Positions 1 to 5,945 of a DNA stretch of 11,136 nt are shown piece after piece. The stretch comes from an uncultured Elusimicrobiales bacterium. Lineage in GTDB: Bacteria; Elusimicrobiota; Elusimicrobia; Elusimicrobiales; Elusimicrobiaceae. Position 1 is the first letter of the stretch. Each line of letters starts with the position of its first letter. A model generated the notes under the pieces. It worked only from the letters and a program-made list of their open reading frames with translations. It did not search any database and was not told the origin of the DNA. Position numbers and translations under genes: made by a program. The stretch is taken from the NCBI GenBank assembly GCA_944322775.1, contig CALUQA010000082.1:1-11136 (forward strand). The letters are read 5' to 3'.

Positions 1-468
1 TTTATCAACCCGCAGGCCACGCGCGACTCTTTTACACAGGACGGCTGGTTTAAAACAAGCGATATCGTGTCGGTAGATTACGACGGATTTATTTTTATTA
101 AAAACAAAAAAAAAGACATGATTATTATTAAAGGGTTAAAAGTGTTTTCCGCCCAGGTGGAAGCCATTATTAACTCTTGCCCCGGCATAGAAGAGTCCGC
201 CATTATCGGCGTGCCGGACGGCAAAGGCGGCGAGTTTATCAAATGCTATGCGGTCAAAACGCAAGATTCTACGCTGACCGACGACCAATTCCGCAAATTT
301 TTGAAACAAAATTTGGACAATTACAAACGCCCGCGCGATTTTGAATTGGTGGACGAATTGCCCAAAAACAGCCTGCGCAAAGTGCTCAAACGCAAACTGC
401 GCGAAGACGCCGTCAATAAAATGAAACAGCGCCTGCAGGAAGCTGCTCATGAGGAGCAACACGCCTAA
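1..468 (+). CDS. AMP-forming acyl-CoA synthetase / AMP-ligase, C-terminal part (5' end outside window)
   Basis: The reading frame is open from the first base, so this is the last 155 residues of a longer protein. It matches the end of the ANL adenylate-forming superfamily, which activates a carboxylic acid as acyl-AMP and then usually forms a CoA thioester. Visible signatures are GWFKTSDI (residues 15-22 of the visible part), followed by DGFIFIKNKKKDMIIIKG, the hinge and start of the mobile C-terminal subdomain. ELPKNSLRKVLKR near the end carries the expected catalytic lysine at about residue 127; the usual Gly before it (GK) is Arg here. The remaining ~25 residues are a charged tail. Substrate cannot be told because the N-terminal acid-binding domain is missing. 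The stop lies inside the start region of the next gene, so the two are probably co-transcribed. Confidence 0.88.
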   Translation, partial: FINPQATRDSFTQDGWFKTSDIVSVDYDGFIFIKNKKKDMIIIKGLKVFSAQVEAIINSCPGIEESAIIGVPDGKGGEFIKCYAVKTQDSTLTDDQFRKFLKQNLDNYKRPRDFELVDELPKNSLRKVLKRKLREDAVNKMKQRLQEAAHEEQHA

Positions 469-1996
469 TATGACCGACGTGGCAGCGGTGTTGCGGCAAA
501 TCGTTCCCGACGCATATTATGTGGGCGGGGCCGTGCGCGACGCGCTGCTTAAAAAAACCTCAGGCGATATAGACCTGGCCTTGCCCAAAGCGCGCGTGAA
601 AGAGGCTTCTTTGGCTTTAGCCAAAGCGCTTAAAGCCGCCGCGTTTGAGATGGACACCCAGTTTGGCGTGTGGCGCCTGGTCACGCGCAAAGAAAACCTG
701 CAAATAGATTTAACCGCCTTTCAGGGCAAAAACCTCAAAGAAGATTTGCTTAGAAGGGATTTTACGTTTAACGCGCTGGCCTATCCCGTTACGGCCCCCG
801 TCACGCTGGACGTGCAATGTTCTAAAGGGCAAAAGGCGCAAATCCGCATTAAAAACCTGCAGAAAAAATTTTTGGTGGATTTAAAAGGCGGCCTGAAAGA
901 TTTAAAAGACAAACAACTCCGCCTAAACACCCCGCGCGCTTTTACGGACGACCCCTTGCGCATGCTGCGGGTGTTTCGTCACGCGGCGGAACTTAAATTT
1001 AAAATTGCGCCTTCCGTTTTAAAACAAATCAAAAAAGACGCCCCGCTTATCGTCCGTTCGGCCGGTGAGCGCGTGCAGGAAGAGCTGAACCGCCTGTTCC
1101 GCACGCCGCGCGCGCATGAAAATGTGCTTCTTATGGACAAAACGGGCCTGCTTACGGCCCTGTTTCCGGAGCTGGAAGCACAGCGCACTTGTGCCGAATG
1201 TTACTATGGCAAAGGGGGCGTGCTGAAGCATACGCTGGATTGTTTTAAGCGGGAAGAATGGCTGCTTGAAAACCTGCAAAAAGCGTTTCCCAAATACCAC
1301 AAAAAATTGGCTTTTGTAGTGACGGACAAAGCCTTGTTTAAAATGGCCGTTTTGCTGCATGACGTGGCCAAGCCGGCCACGGCCAAGGTGGTGGGGGACC
1401 GGCTGCGCTTTTTTTACCACGAACAAAAAGGCGCGCGCATGGCGCGGGAAATTTTGGACCGCCTGCATTACAGCAAGGCAGACAGCCGCTTAATTTGCGC
1501 CATGATTGGCGAGCACCTGCGCCCCAGCAACCTGGCCAGCAACGACGTGATTACCGACCGGGGCGCCTATAAATTTTTCCGCGATTTGGGCGACGCCGCT
1601 TTGCCCATGCTGCTTTTGTGCTGGGCCGATTACACCAGCTATATTTCCGACGCGCAATTAAAACGCATTTTGCCCAAAAGCGCCGACAAACTGATGAGCA
1701 TAGAAAAAGCCAAAAAAACAGCCAATGTGGGCAAAACCCTGCGCCATATGCAGGTGCTGAATTTATTGTTTAAAAAATATTTTGATTCCCCCAAAAAAAT
1801 AAAACCTTCCAAACTGTTGGACGGGCGCGATATCATGCAGGCCCTGCACATTGCCCCTTCGCCCAAAGTGGGGGAAATTTTGGAAGCCGTGGCCTTGGCG
1901 CAGGTGGAAGGCGAAGTGAAAAATAAAGAAGAAGCCCTGGCTTTTATTGTGCGCCGCTTCGGGCCCAAAACGGGTTCTGCCGCGGCGGCCAAGTAA
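449..1996 (+). CDS. cca: CCA-adding tRNA nucleotidyltransferase / poly(A) polymerase family, with HD domain
   Basis: Class II nucleotidyltransferase that adds or repairs the 3' CCA of tRNAs (or, in the paralogous group, adds poly(A) to RNA). Motifs in order: YYVGGAVRD at 23-31; catalytic carboxylates GDIDL at 39-43; RRDFTFNALA at 102-111; DPLRMLR at 168-174; ERVQEELNRLF after that; an HD-type metal site with H261, H304-D305 and H356 in the C-terminal half. At 515 aa it fits the HD-containing bacterial type. ATG 449 has AGGA eight bases upstream and overlaps the previous stop by 20 bp; ATG 470, two bases after that stop and 13 bases after GAGGAG, is an equally good start and would give 508 aa. 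The tRNA gene about 100 bp downstream has no encoded CCA, which favours the CCA-adding role, but family motifs alone do not separate CCA-adding enzyme from poly(A) polymerase. Confidence 0.9.
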   Translation: MRSNTPNMTDVAAVLRQIVPDAYYVGGAVRDALLKKTSGDIDLALPKARVKEASLALAKALKAAAFEMDTQFGVWRLVTRKENLQIDLTAFQGKNLKEDLLRRDFTFNALAYPVTAPVTLDVQCSKGQKAQIRIKNLQKKFLVDLKGGLKDLKDKQLRLNTPRAFTDDPLRMLRVFRHAAELKFKIAPSVLKQIKKDAPLIVRSAGERVQEELNRLFRTPRAHENVLLMDKTGLLTALFPELEAQRTCAECYYGKGGVLKHTLDCFKREEWLLENLQKAFPKYHKKLAFVVTDKALFKMAVLLHDVAKPATAKVVGDRLRFFYHEQKGARMAREILDRLHYSKADSRLICAMIGEHLRPSNLASNDVITDRGAYKFFRDLGDAALPMLLLCWADYTSYISDAQLKRILPKSADKLMSIEKAKKTANVGKTLRHMQVLNLLFKKYFDSPKKIKPSKLLDGRDIMQALHIAPSPKVGEILEAVALAQVEGEVKNKEEALAFIVRRFGPKTGSAAAAK

Positions 1997-2031
1997 GGCT
2001 TTTGCGCGGCGTTTGCCCGCGGGCAAAAGCC
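1997..2031 (+). other. Stem-loop after cca, no U-tract
   Basis: GGCTTTTGC (1997-2005) pairs with GCAAAAGCC (2023-2031), and GCGG (2006-2009) can extend the stem with CCGC (2017-2020). A 16-bp perfect palindrome, TTTGCCCGCGGGCAAA, sits at 2012-2027. No T-run follows, so it is not a textbook intrinsic terminator; it may stabilise the mRNA 3' end or be a weak terminator. Confidence 0.45.
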
Positions 2032-2046
2032 CTGTTAAGTAAAGCG

Positions 2047-2074
2047 CTGCAAAGCGTTGCAAAATTGCTATAAT
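2047..2074 (+). promoter_or_regulatory. Sigma-70-type promoter for tRNA-Gly
   Basis: A perfect TATAAT lies at 2069-2074, with a weak -35 (CTGCAA, 2047-2052) at 16 bp. The predicted start is near 2081, about 20 bases before the mature tRNA 5' end, which is a usual leader length for a tRNA. The perfect -10 fits a strongly expressed stable RNA. Confidence 0.65.
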
Positions 2075-2099
2075 ATAAACGCAGTTTAAACTAATTTTT

Positions 2100-2170
2100 G
2101 CGGGCGTGGTTCAATGGTAGAATGGGAGCTTCCCAAGCTCTAGACGAGGGTTCGATTCCCTTCGCCCGCT
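2100..2170 (+). tRNA. tRNA-Gly (anticodon CCC)
   Basis: All four arms fold from the sequence. The acceptor is GCGGGCG (2100-2106) with CGCCCGC (2163-2169). The D stem is GTTC/GAAT around the loop AATGGTA. The anticodon stem is GGAGC/GCTCT with loop TTCCCAA (2130-2136), so the anticodon CCC is at 2132-2134 and reads GGG glycine codons. The T stem is GAGGG/CCCTT with loop TTCGATT. The discriminator is T2170. The next bases are CTC, so the 3' CCA is not encoded and must be added after transcription, which ties this gene to the cca gene just upstream. The tRNA ends 16 bp before the ATG of the next protein gene. Confidence 0.96.
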
Positions 2171-2186
2171 CTTTTTAAGGTGTCCT

Positions 2187-2825
2187 ATGGCAGACGAAGA
2201 AAATAAAGACGTTCCTGAACTGACGGAATTTGAAGCGAAGCTGCCCGCCCAGGGCAATAATAAGGACATTTGGCTGTTCCTGATTATCGTGGACGTAATT
2301 TTCTTGTGCGTCTTTGGTTTCTTTTTGTATAAAAACCTGTCTGCCCGCTTGCTGGCCCCGGCCGAAAATGTGCCGTCTCCTGCCCCGGTGGCAGAAGAAC
2401 CCGCGCAGCAAGAACCCCAGGCCGAAGAAGAAATTGTGGTAGAGGAGACGGTATCCGTCACACCGCAGACTCCGGCTGCCCAACCGCAGGAAAAACCGGC
2501 TCCCGCCGTGCAGGAAACAAAGCCTGCTCCGGAAGCGGCCCCCGCTCAGCCGAAAGAACAAAAAGAAAGCATTATCGTTAAGTCCGGCAAGAGCAAATAC
2601 CGCCAGGTCACTTTCCGCTATTTTGGCGATGCAGACAACGTGTCCATCGTCAGCGGGTTTACGATGTCCAAACCCCGCGCACTGAAGAAGAAAAAAGACT
2701 ATTGGGAAGTAACCTTGGGCATTGCCCCGGGCACGTATAAGTTCCTCTATATCGTGGACGGCAAGCAAACCCTGGACCCGTACACGGAAGAAAAAGACGG
2801 TCGCTCCGTGTTAGTGGTTGAGTAA
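2187..2825 (+). CDS. Membrane-anchored protein with C-terminal CBM48-like (E-set) domain
   Basis: This 212-aa protein has three parts: a short acidic N-terminus (1-27); one membrane segment at about 28-48, rich in I/F/V/L with an unusual Asp36; and a long Pro/Ala/Glu-rich linker (about 55-130). The last ~75 residues resemble the glycogen-binding beta-sandwich domain of AMPK beta subunits and branching enzymes (CBM48): VTFRYFGDADNVSIVSGF, YWEVTLGIAPGTYKFLYIVDG, then DPYTEE. The two tryptophans that contact sugar in AMPK beta (NNW and DGQW) correspond here to FTM and DGKQT, so carbohydrate binding is doubtful and the fold may serve another purpose. Topology is uncertain; N-in with the domain outside is my guess. 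AAGG six bases before the ATG is the ribosome site. It probably shares the tRNA transcript and ends at a strong terminator. Confidence 0.75.
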   Translation: MADEENKDVPELTEFEAKLPAQGNNKDIWLFLIIVDVIFLCVFGFFLYKNLSARLLAPAENVPSPAPVAEEPAQQEPQAEEEIVVEETVSVTPQTPAAQPQEKPAPAVQETKPAPEAAPAQPKEQKESIIVKSGKSKYRQVTFRYFGDADNVSIVSGFTMSKPRALKKKKDYWEVTLGIAPGTYKFLYIVDGKQTLDPYTEEKDGRSVLVVE

Positions 2826-2840
2826 AAATCTATTTATTCA

Positions 2841-2873
2841 AAAATCCCGCGGCTCAAGCCGCGGGATTTTTTT
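2841..2873 (+). terminator. Intrinsic terminator after the CBM48-like gene
   Basis: A perfect 13-bp stem, AAAATCCCGCGGC (2841-2853) with GCCGCGGGATTTT (2858-2870), has a TCAA loop and a run of seven T ending at 2873. The reverse strand would read five T, so weak activity in the other direction is possible. Confidence 0.93.
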
Positions 2874-3106
2874 GTCTTGGCAAAATGCGGAATAGTTGTA
2901 GGCGGCTGCATGGGTAAAGCGGGCATAACACCAAGCGGCGTTATGAAAAGGAAATACCGCACAGGATATGTTTTGTTGGAGCCAATCGGCTTTCTTACCG
3001 TAAGGCGCACACTTGTTAAAAGAGGGAAAATATGGCGTGTAAACGGGTTGTGCCAGAGTGGCAACCGTGCGTTTGTAAGCTAAGGCAACGTTGTTATTGC
3101 GGCAAC
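2874..3106. other. Structured intergenic stretch between two terminators, no convincing gene
   Basis: About 230 bases lie isolated between a plus-strand and a minus-strand terminator. A 68-codon plus-strand frame (TTG 2877 to 3083) and a 76-codon minus frame (3064 to 2834) cover it, but neither has a ribosome site and the minus frame runs through the terminator. Several hairpins can be drawn: 2924-2945 (CATAAC/GTTATG, extended past one mismatch), 2980-2991 (AGCC/GGCT), and 3046-3066 (GGTTG..CCA/TGG..CAACC with a 2-base bulge). It could be a small RNA, a dispersed repeat, or remnant sequence; I cannot tell which from one copy. Confidence 0.35.
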
Positions 3107-3135
3107 AAAAAACCCGCGCTTTGGGCGCGGGTTTT
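3107..3135 (-). terminator. Intrinsic terminator of the 3151-3756 lipoprotein gene
   Basis: An 11-bp perfect stem (3109-3119 with 3125-3135, loop TTTGG) is followed on the minus strand by six T (A-run 3107-3112). It lies 15 bases past the lipoprotein stop. Confidence 0.9.
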
Positions 3136-3150
3136 GTTAAATACGGTTTA

Positions 3151-3756
3151 TTATTTTACGTGGATTTCCAATTCTACGCGGCGGTTTTTAGCCCGTCCGG
3201 CGGCCGTATTGTTGGGGGCCACCGGGTTGGCGGCGCCAAAACCATGATAGCTTACCTGGCTGGCGGGCACCCCGCGTTCAATTAAAGCGTCTGCCACGGC
3301 TTTGGCGCGGCGCTGGGAAAGGTCCACGTTATAGGCGGCATTGCCGGTGGAATCGGTATAGCCGTTGATGGTGATGCTGTTTTCCGGATATTTTTTAAGC
3401 AAAGCGGCCGTGCGGTTTAATTCTTTGTTGGAAACAGGATTAATTTGGTCGCTGTTGTGGCGGAACAAAATAGGGTCTCTGTAAGAGACGGAAATAACGT
3501 TTCCACGGCGGTGCGCTTGACCGATGGCGGCATAGTGGCTTTCCTGCTGGGCAGCTCTTTGTTCGGCAGCGCGTTTGGCGGCAGCCGCTCTTCTTTGGGC
3601 GGCGCGTTTGGCAGCGGCTTTTTTGTGGGCGGCTCTTTTTTGTACCGCTTGCATTTGGCACTGGCCTTTACGGCAAGGGGTGCCGGTGGTTCTTCTTTCA
3701 CAGTGGCAGGCCGTTAAAAACAAAGCGACCGCACAAAGCAAAGCTAATTTTTTCAT
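3151..3756 (-). CDS. OmpA/Pal-like peptidoglycan-binding lipoprotein with basic Ala-rich linker
   Basis: This 201-aa outer-membrane lipoprotein probably ties the outer membrane to peptidoglycan. The signal peptide MKKLALLCAVALFLTAC ends in a lipobox (LTAC), giving lipidated Cys17. Next comes an unusual stretch of about 35 residues made almost only of Ala, Lys, Arg and Gln (roughly 42-75), likely a long helix. The last ~110 residues are the OmpA C-terminal domain: FRHNSDQINP, INGYTDSTGNAAYNVDLSQRR, and GRAKNRRVELEI, with the Asp and Arg that bind diaminopimelate in the family. Two in-frame ATGs compete; ATG 3762 is only two bases from the AAGGAG ribosome site while ATG 3756 is eight bases away, so 3756 is chosen. 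The gene follows the terminator of a second OmpA-like gene, so it must have its own promoter or depend on readthrough. Confidence 0.9.
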   Translation of the reverse strand: MKKLALLCAVALFLTACHCERRTTGTPCRKGQCQMQAVQKRAAHKKAAAKRAAQRRAAAAKRAAEQRAAQQESHYAAIGQAHRRGNVISVSYRDPILFRHNSDQINPVSNKELNRTAALLKKYPENSITINGYTDSTGNAAYNVDLSQRRAKAVADALIERGVPASQVSYHGFGAANPVAPNNTAAGRAKNRRVELEIHVK

Positions 3757-3764
3757 GTGCATTT

Positions 3765-3770
3765 CTCCTT
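3765..3770 (-). promoter_or_regulatory. Ribosome binding site that decides the lipoprotein start
   Basis: AAGGAG on the minus strand, eight bases before ATG 3756 and two before ATG 3762; this spacing selects the shorter protein. Confidence 0.7.
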
Positions 3771-3810
3771 TTTATATTCCCCGGCAGGGGGTGCGATAAG
3801 CAAATGGTAT

Positions 3811-3844
3811 AAAAATCCTCCGCTTTATGCAAAACGGAGGATTT
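3811..3844 (-). terminator. Intrinsic terminator closing the queuosine/folate operon
   Basis: A 10-bp perfect stem, AAATCCTCCG (3813-3822) with CGGAGGATTT (3835-3844), has a 12-base loop and five T on the minus strand (A-run 3811-3815). It begins two bases after the stop of the 3847-4275 gene, and no comparable hairpin was seen upstream to 8149. Confidence 0.88.
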
Positions 3845-3846
3845 AA

Positions 3847-4275
3847 TTATTTGTCCGGATACGGAAATTCGATTTCCACACGACGGTTTTTCTGGCGGCC
3901 TTCAGGCGTATTGTTGGAAACAATCGGTTTGGCCGAGCCGTAGCCTTTTACGCTCATGTTGGCTGCGGGCACGCCGCGGATTTGCAGCGCTTTGGCCACG
4001 CGTTCGGCACGCTTTTGGGACAGGCGCAGATTGCTTTTTTCGTTGCCGCTGGAATCGGTATAGCCGCGCACTTCCATTTTGACGGAAGGATCTTTTTGAT
4101 ATACTTTGACGGCTTCGTCTATAAATCTGTAAGAGGCGGTTGCAATTTCGTCGCCGTTTACTTCAAAGGCAATGGTGGTAAAATACATCTGTCCCACCCG
4201 TCCGGGGTGCGTATTGCCGGTGTGGCAGGCGGCAGTCAGCAAGGCGCAGGCACAAAGAAAAAGCAGTTTACGCAT
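3847..4275 (-). CDS. Short Pal-like (OmpA domain) lipoprotein
   Basis: This 142-aa protein is nearly all OmpA C-terminal domain. The signal peptide MRKLLFLCACALLTAAC gives a likely lipidated Cys17, though the residue at -3 is Thr rather than the usual Leu, and an earlier Cys10 is too near the start to be the site. The domain shows FTTIAFEVNGDEI, VRGYTDSSGNEKSNLRLSQKR, VKGYGSAKP and GRQKNRRVEIEF, including the conserved peptidoglycan-contacting Asp and Arg. Its length is close to classical Pal, but no tolB or other tol gene is nearby. TAGGAGA sits five bases before the ATG. The gene starts 31 bp after the folK stop with no terminator between, so it is probably the last gene of the operon. It shares many OmpA-domain residues with the lipoprotein gene beyond it, which suggests duplication. 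Confidence 0.9.
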   Translation of the reverse strand: MRKLLFLCACALLTAACHTGNTHPGRVGQMYFTTIAFEVNGDEIATASYRFIDEAVKVYQKDPSVKMEVRGYTDSSGNEKSNLRLSQKRAERVAKALQIRGVPAANMSVKGYGSAKPIVSNNTPEGRQKNRRVEIEFPYPDK

Positions 4276-4306
4276 GTAAATCTCCTAGGGTATTTTTGTT
4301 TTTATT

Positions 4307-4798
4307 TTACAAAATTTTACACGTCGGCACACCCTTCTTTCGCATTAGTTCGCGGTAAAGCTGCGTGACGGTTTTGCCCAACTGGGGGTGCACAAAATCC
4401 GGCAGCAGGTAGCTGAGCGGTTTTAATACAAACTCCCGCTCGTGCAGGCGCGGGTGCGGCACAAAAAGCATGACGTCATCATCGAAAATAACTTGGTCGT
4501 CATAAAAAAGAATGTCCAAGTCTATAATGCGCGGGCCGTTTCTAAATGTGGGCACGCGGCCGAGTTTTTGCTCCAAGCTTTTTAGCTTGCGCAGCAAGTC
4601 GGCCGGTTTGTAGGGGGTGGACAGCAAAACAACCGTGTTTACAAAATCGGCTTTGGCGTCGTATCCTTCGGGTTTGGACAAAATGTAGGGCGCCACCTCT
4701 TTAACGTGGCCCAGGTTGGCCAGTTCGGCAACGGCTTTGTCCAAATTTTGTTTGGGGTCGCCCATGTTGCTGCCTAACCCCAATATGGCAAGGGGCAT
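4307..4798 (-). CDS. folK: 2-amino-4-hydroxy-6-hydroxymethyldihydropteridine pyrophosphokinase (HPPK)
   Basis: FolK moves pyrophosphate from ATP to 6-hydroxymethyl-7,8-dihydropterin, making the substrate of FolP in folate synthesis. At 163 aa it is normal for the family. Motifs: GLGSNMGD at 7-14, DFVNTVV at 51-57, GPRIIDLDILFYDD at 88-101 with the two Mg-binding aspartates D93 and D95, and PHPRLHEREFVLKPL further on. The ATG overlaps the stop of the PTPS-like gene by one base (TAATG), so translation is probably coupled; the ribosome site (GGGGAA, about ten bases away) is weak. Its substrate should come from the PTPS-III-like protein immediately upstream, since no folB is present. Confidence 0.95.
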   Translation of the reverse strand: MPLAILGLGSNMGDPKQNLDKAVAELANLGHVKEVAPYILSKPEGYDAKADFVNTVVLLSTPYKPADLLRKLKSLEQKLGRVPTFRNGPRIIDLDILFYDDQVIFDDDVMLFVPHPRLHEREFVLKPLSYLLPDFVHPQLGKTVTQLYRELMRKKGVPTCKIL

Positions 4799-5148
4799 TA
4801 TTCTTTTCCCCGGTATTCCACCCAGCGGTCTTCGGCTTCGGCCACTTTTACGCTGTAAAGTTTGGGCATTTTGGCTTTAATGCGGTCGTAAAGCCAAATG
4901 GCCAAGGATTCTGCCGTGGGGAACGGCAAAAAGGTGGTCAGGTCGGAGCCATCCAACATTTTTTCCAGTTCGTTTTTGAACATTTGGCTGATTTGGCGGA
5001 AATCAATTAAAAAGCGTTCTTCGTTGATATCGCCGTAAAAAGTGGCTTCGTAGCGGAAGAGATGTTTGTGCAGGGGTTCGGCCAATGTGCCGTCGTGGCT
5101 GTGCAGGGCCGTAAAAGAACCGGCCTGGGTTAAATATACTTTGCTCAT
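4798..5148 (-). CDS. PTPS-III-like 6-pyruvoyl-tetrahydropterin synthase paralog, likely FolB replacement
   Basis: This 116-aa protein belongs to the PTPS/QueD (T-fold) family. Zinc ligands are H16, H27 and H29 (FTALHSH, then EPLHKH). The PTPS/QueD catalytic Cys of CxxxHGH is Ala23 here, and Glu24 gives the ExxH-x-H pattern of the PTPS-III subgroup, which is known to cleave dihydroneopterin to 6-hydroxymethyldihydropterin in organisms lacking FolB. Two further changes are unusual: HKH instead of HGH, and LDGSDL in place of the usual LDHxxLN, so the catalytic Asp-His pair lacks its His. PTAESLA and the Glu-containing VAEAEDRWVEY near the end keep the family frame. It sits between folP (4-bp ATGA overlap) and folK (1-bp overlap), exactly where folB would act. 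GGAGG lies seven bases before the ATG. Family is sure; the reaction is inferred. Confidence 0.85.
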   Translation of the reverse strand: MSKVYLTQAGSFTALHSHDGTLAEPLHKHLFRYEATFYGDINEERFLIDFRQISQMFKNELEKMLDGSDLTTFLPFPTAESLAIWLYDRIKAKMPKLYSVKVAEAEDRWVEYRGKE

Positions 5149-5939
5149 GAGTTTGCCTCCAGTACCAAAAAGAAATTGACGACTTTTTTTGTTTCTTTCA
5201 CGTCGTGTACGCGCAAAATGTCCGCCCCGGCGGCCAAAGCCGCAAAATTGGCGCAGAGGGTTTGTGTTTTGCGTTTGGGGGGCTTTTCGCCGGGTTGGCT
5301 TAAAAACTTTTTATGCGAAAGCCCGATTAAAAGCCGCACGCCCATGTTGGCAAAAAAATCGGCATGGGCCAGCAGCTTATAGTTTTGTTCCCGCGTTTTG
5401 GCAAAACCGAAACCGGGGTCAATAATAATTTGCTCTTTGCTTAGCCCGCATTGCTGGGCCTGGCTGATTTTGTCTGAGAGAAAATCGCGTATTTCCTGCA
5501 AGATATCGTCGTACTGCGTCATGCTCTGCATGGTTTGCGGGGTGCCGCGGCTGTGCATGATGACAATGCTTGCCTTAAAATCTTTGACCAGTTTAAACAT
5601 TTCTGGGTCCGGCGTGCCGCTGACATCGTTAATAATGTTGACGCCGGCCTTAAGCCCTTCCAGCGCGACGGGGATTTTGAATGTGTCTTGGGAAATAAGC
5701 ACCTTGGGCCAGCGGGCGCGGGCTTGTTTGAGCAGCTCCAGCGTGCGGGCCAGTTCTTCTTCTGCGCTGACGGGGGTGGCGCCGGGGCGGGTGGACTCAC
5801 CGCCGATGTCCAAAATGTCGGCACCGTCCTGCAAATGCTGGGCGCATTTGGCAAGCAGCGTGTCTAAATTGTTTTGCGGGTCACCGTCGTAAAAAGAGTC
5901 GGGCGTTGCATTGACGATGCCCATAATCTGCTTGGTCAT
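5145..5939 (-). CDS. folP: Dihydropteroate synthase
   Basis: FolP joins 6-hydroxymethyldihydropterin pyrophosphate with p-aminobenzoate to form dihydropteroate; it is the sulfonamide target. The 264-aa TIM-barrel protein shows the N-terminal loop GIVNATPDSFYDG at 7-19, GADILDIGGESTRPGA, SQDTFK, NIINDVSG, DPGFGFAKT, GLSHKKF and the final RVHDV, all in family order. The protein begins almost directly at the first barrel strand, so it has no N-terminal extension. No convincing ribosome site precedes the ATG, which is six bases after the folE stop; translation is probably coupled to folE, which matters because folE carries an internal stop. The 3' end overlaps the PTPS-like gene by four bases. 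Confidence 0.96.
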   Translation of the reverse strand: MTKQIMGIVNATPDSFYDGDPQNNLDTLLAKCAQHLQDGADILDIGGESTRPGATPVSAEEELARTLELLKQARARWPKVLISQDTFKIPVALEGLKAGVNIINDVSGTPDPEMFKLVKDFKASIVIMHSRGTPQTMQSMTQYDDILQEIRDFLSDKISQAQQCGLSKEQIIIDPGFGFAKTREQNYKLLAHADFFANMGVRLLIGLSHKKFLSQPGEKPPKRKTQTLCANFAALAAGADILRVHDVKETKKVVNFFLVLEANS

Positions 5940-5945
5940 AGGCGT

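Noticed and set aside
1019..1468. 149-codon minus-strand frame opposite cca
   Set aside because: Antisense shadow of a gene with all family motifs; no ribosome site.
2171..2176. T-run after the tRNA as a terminator
   Set aside because: Only five T with no separate hairpin, and the next gene has no other promoter, so transcription must continue.
2175..2768. 197-codon minus-strand frame opposite the CBM48-like gene
   Set aside because: Antisense to a gene with promoter, ribosome site and terminator; its composition mirrors the Pro/Ala/Glu linker.
2877..3083. 68-codon plus-strand frame as a small protein gene
   Set aside because: TTG start directly in the terminator tail, no ribosome site, no promoter, Arg/Gly/Val-rich composition typical of chance frames. 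It stays possible only if the segment proves to be a coding repeat.
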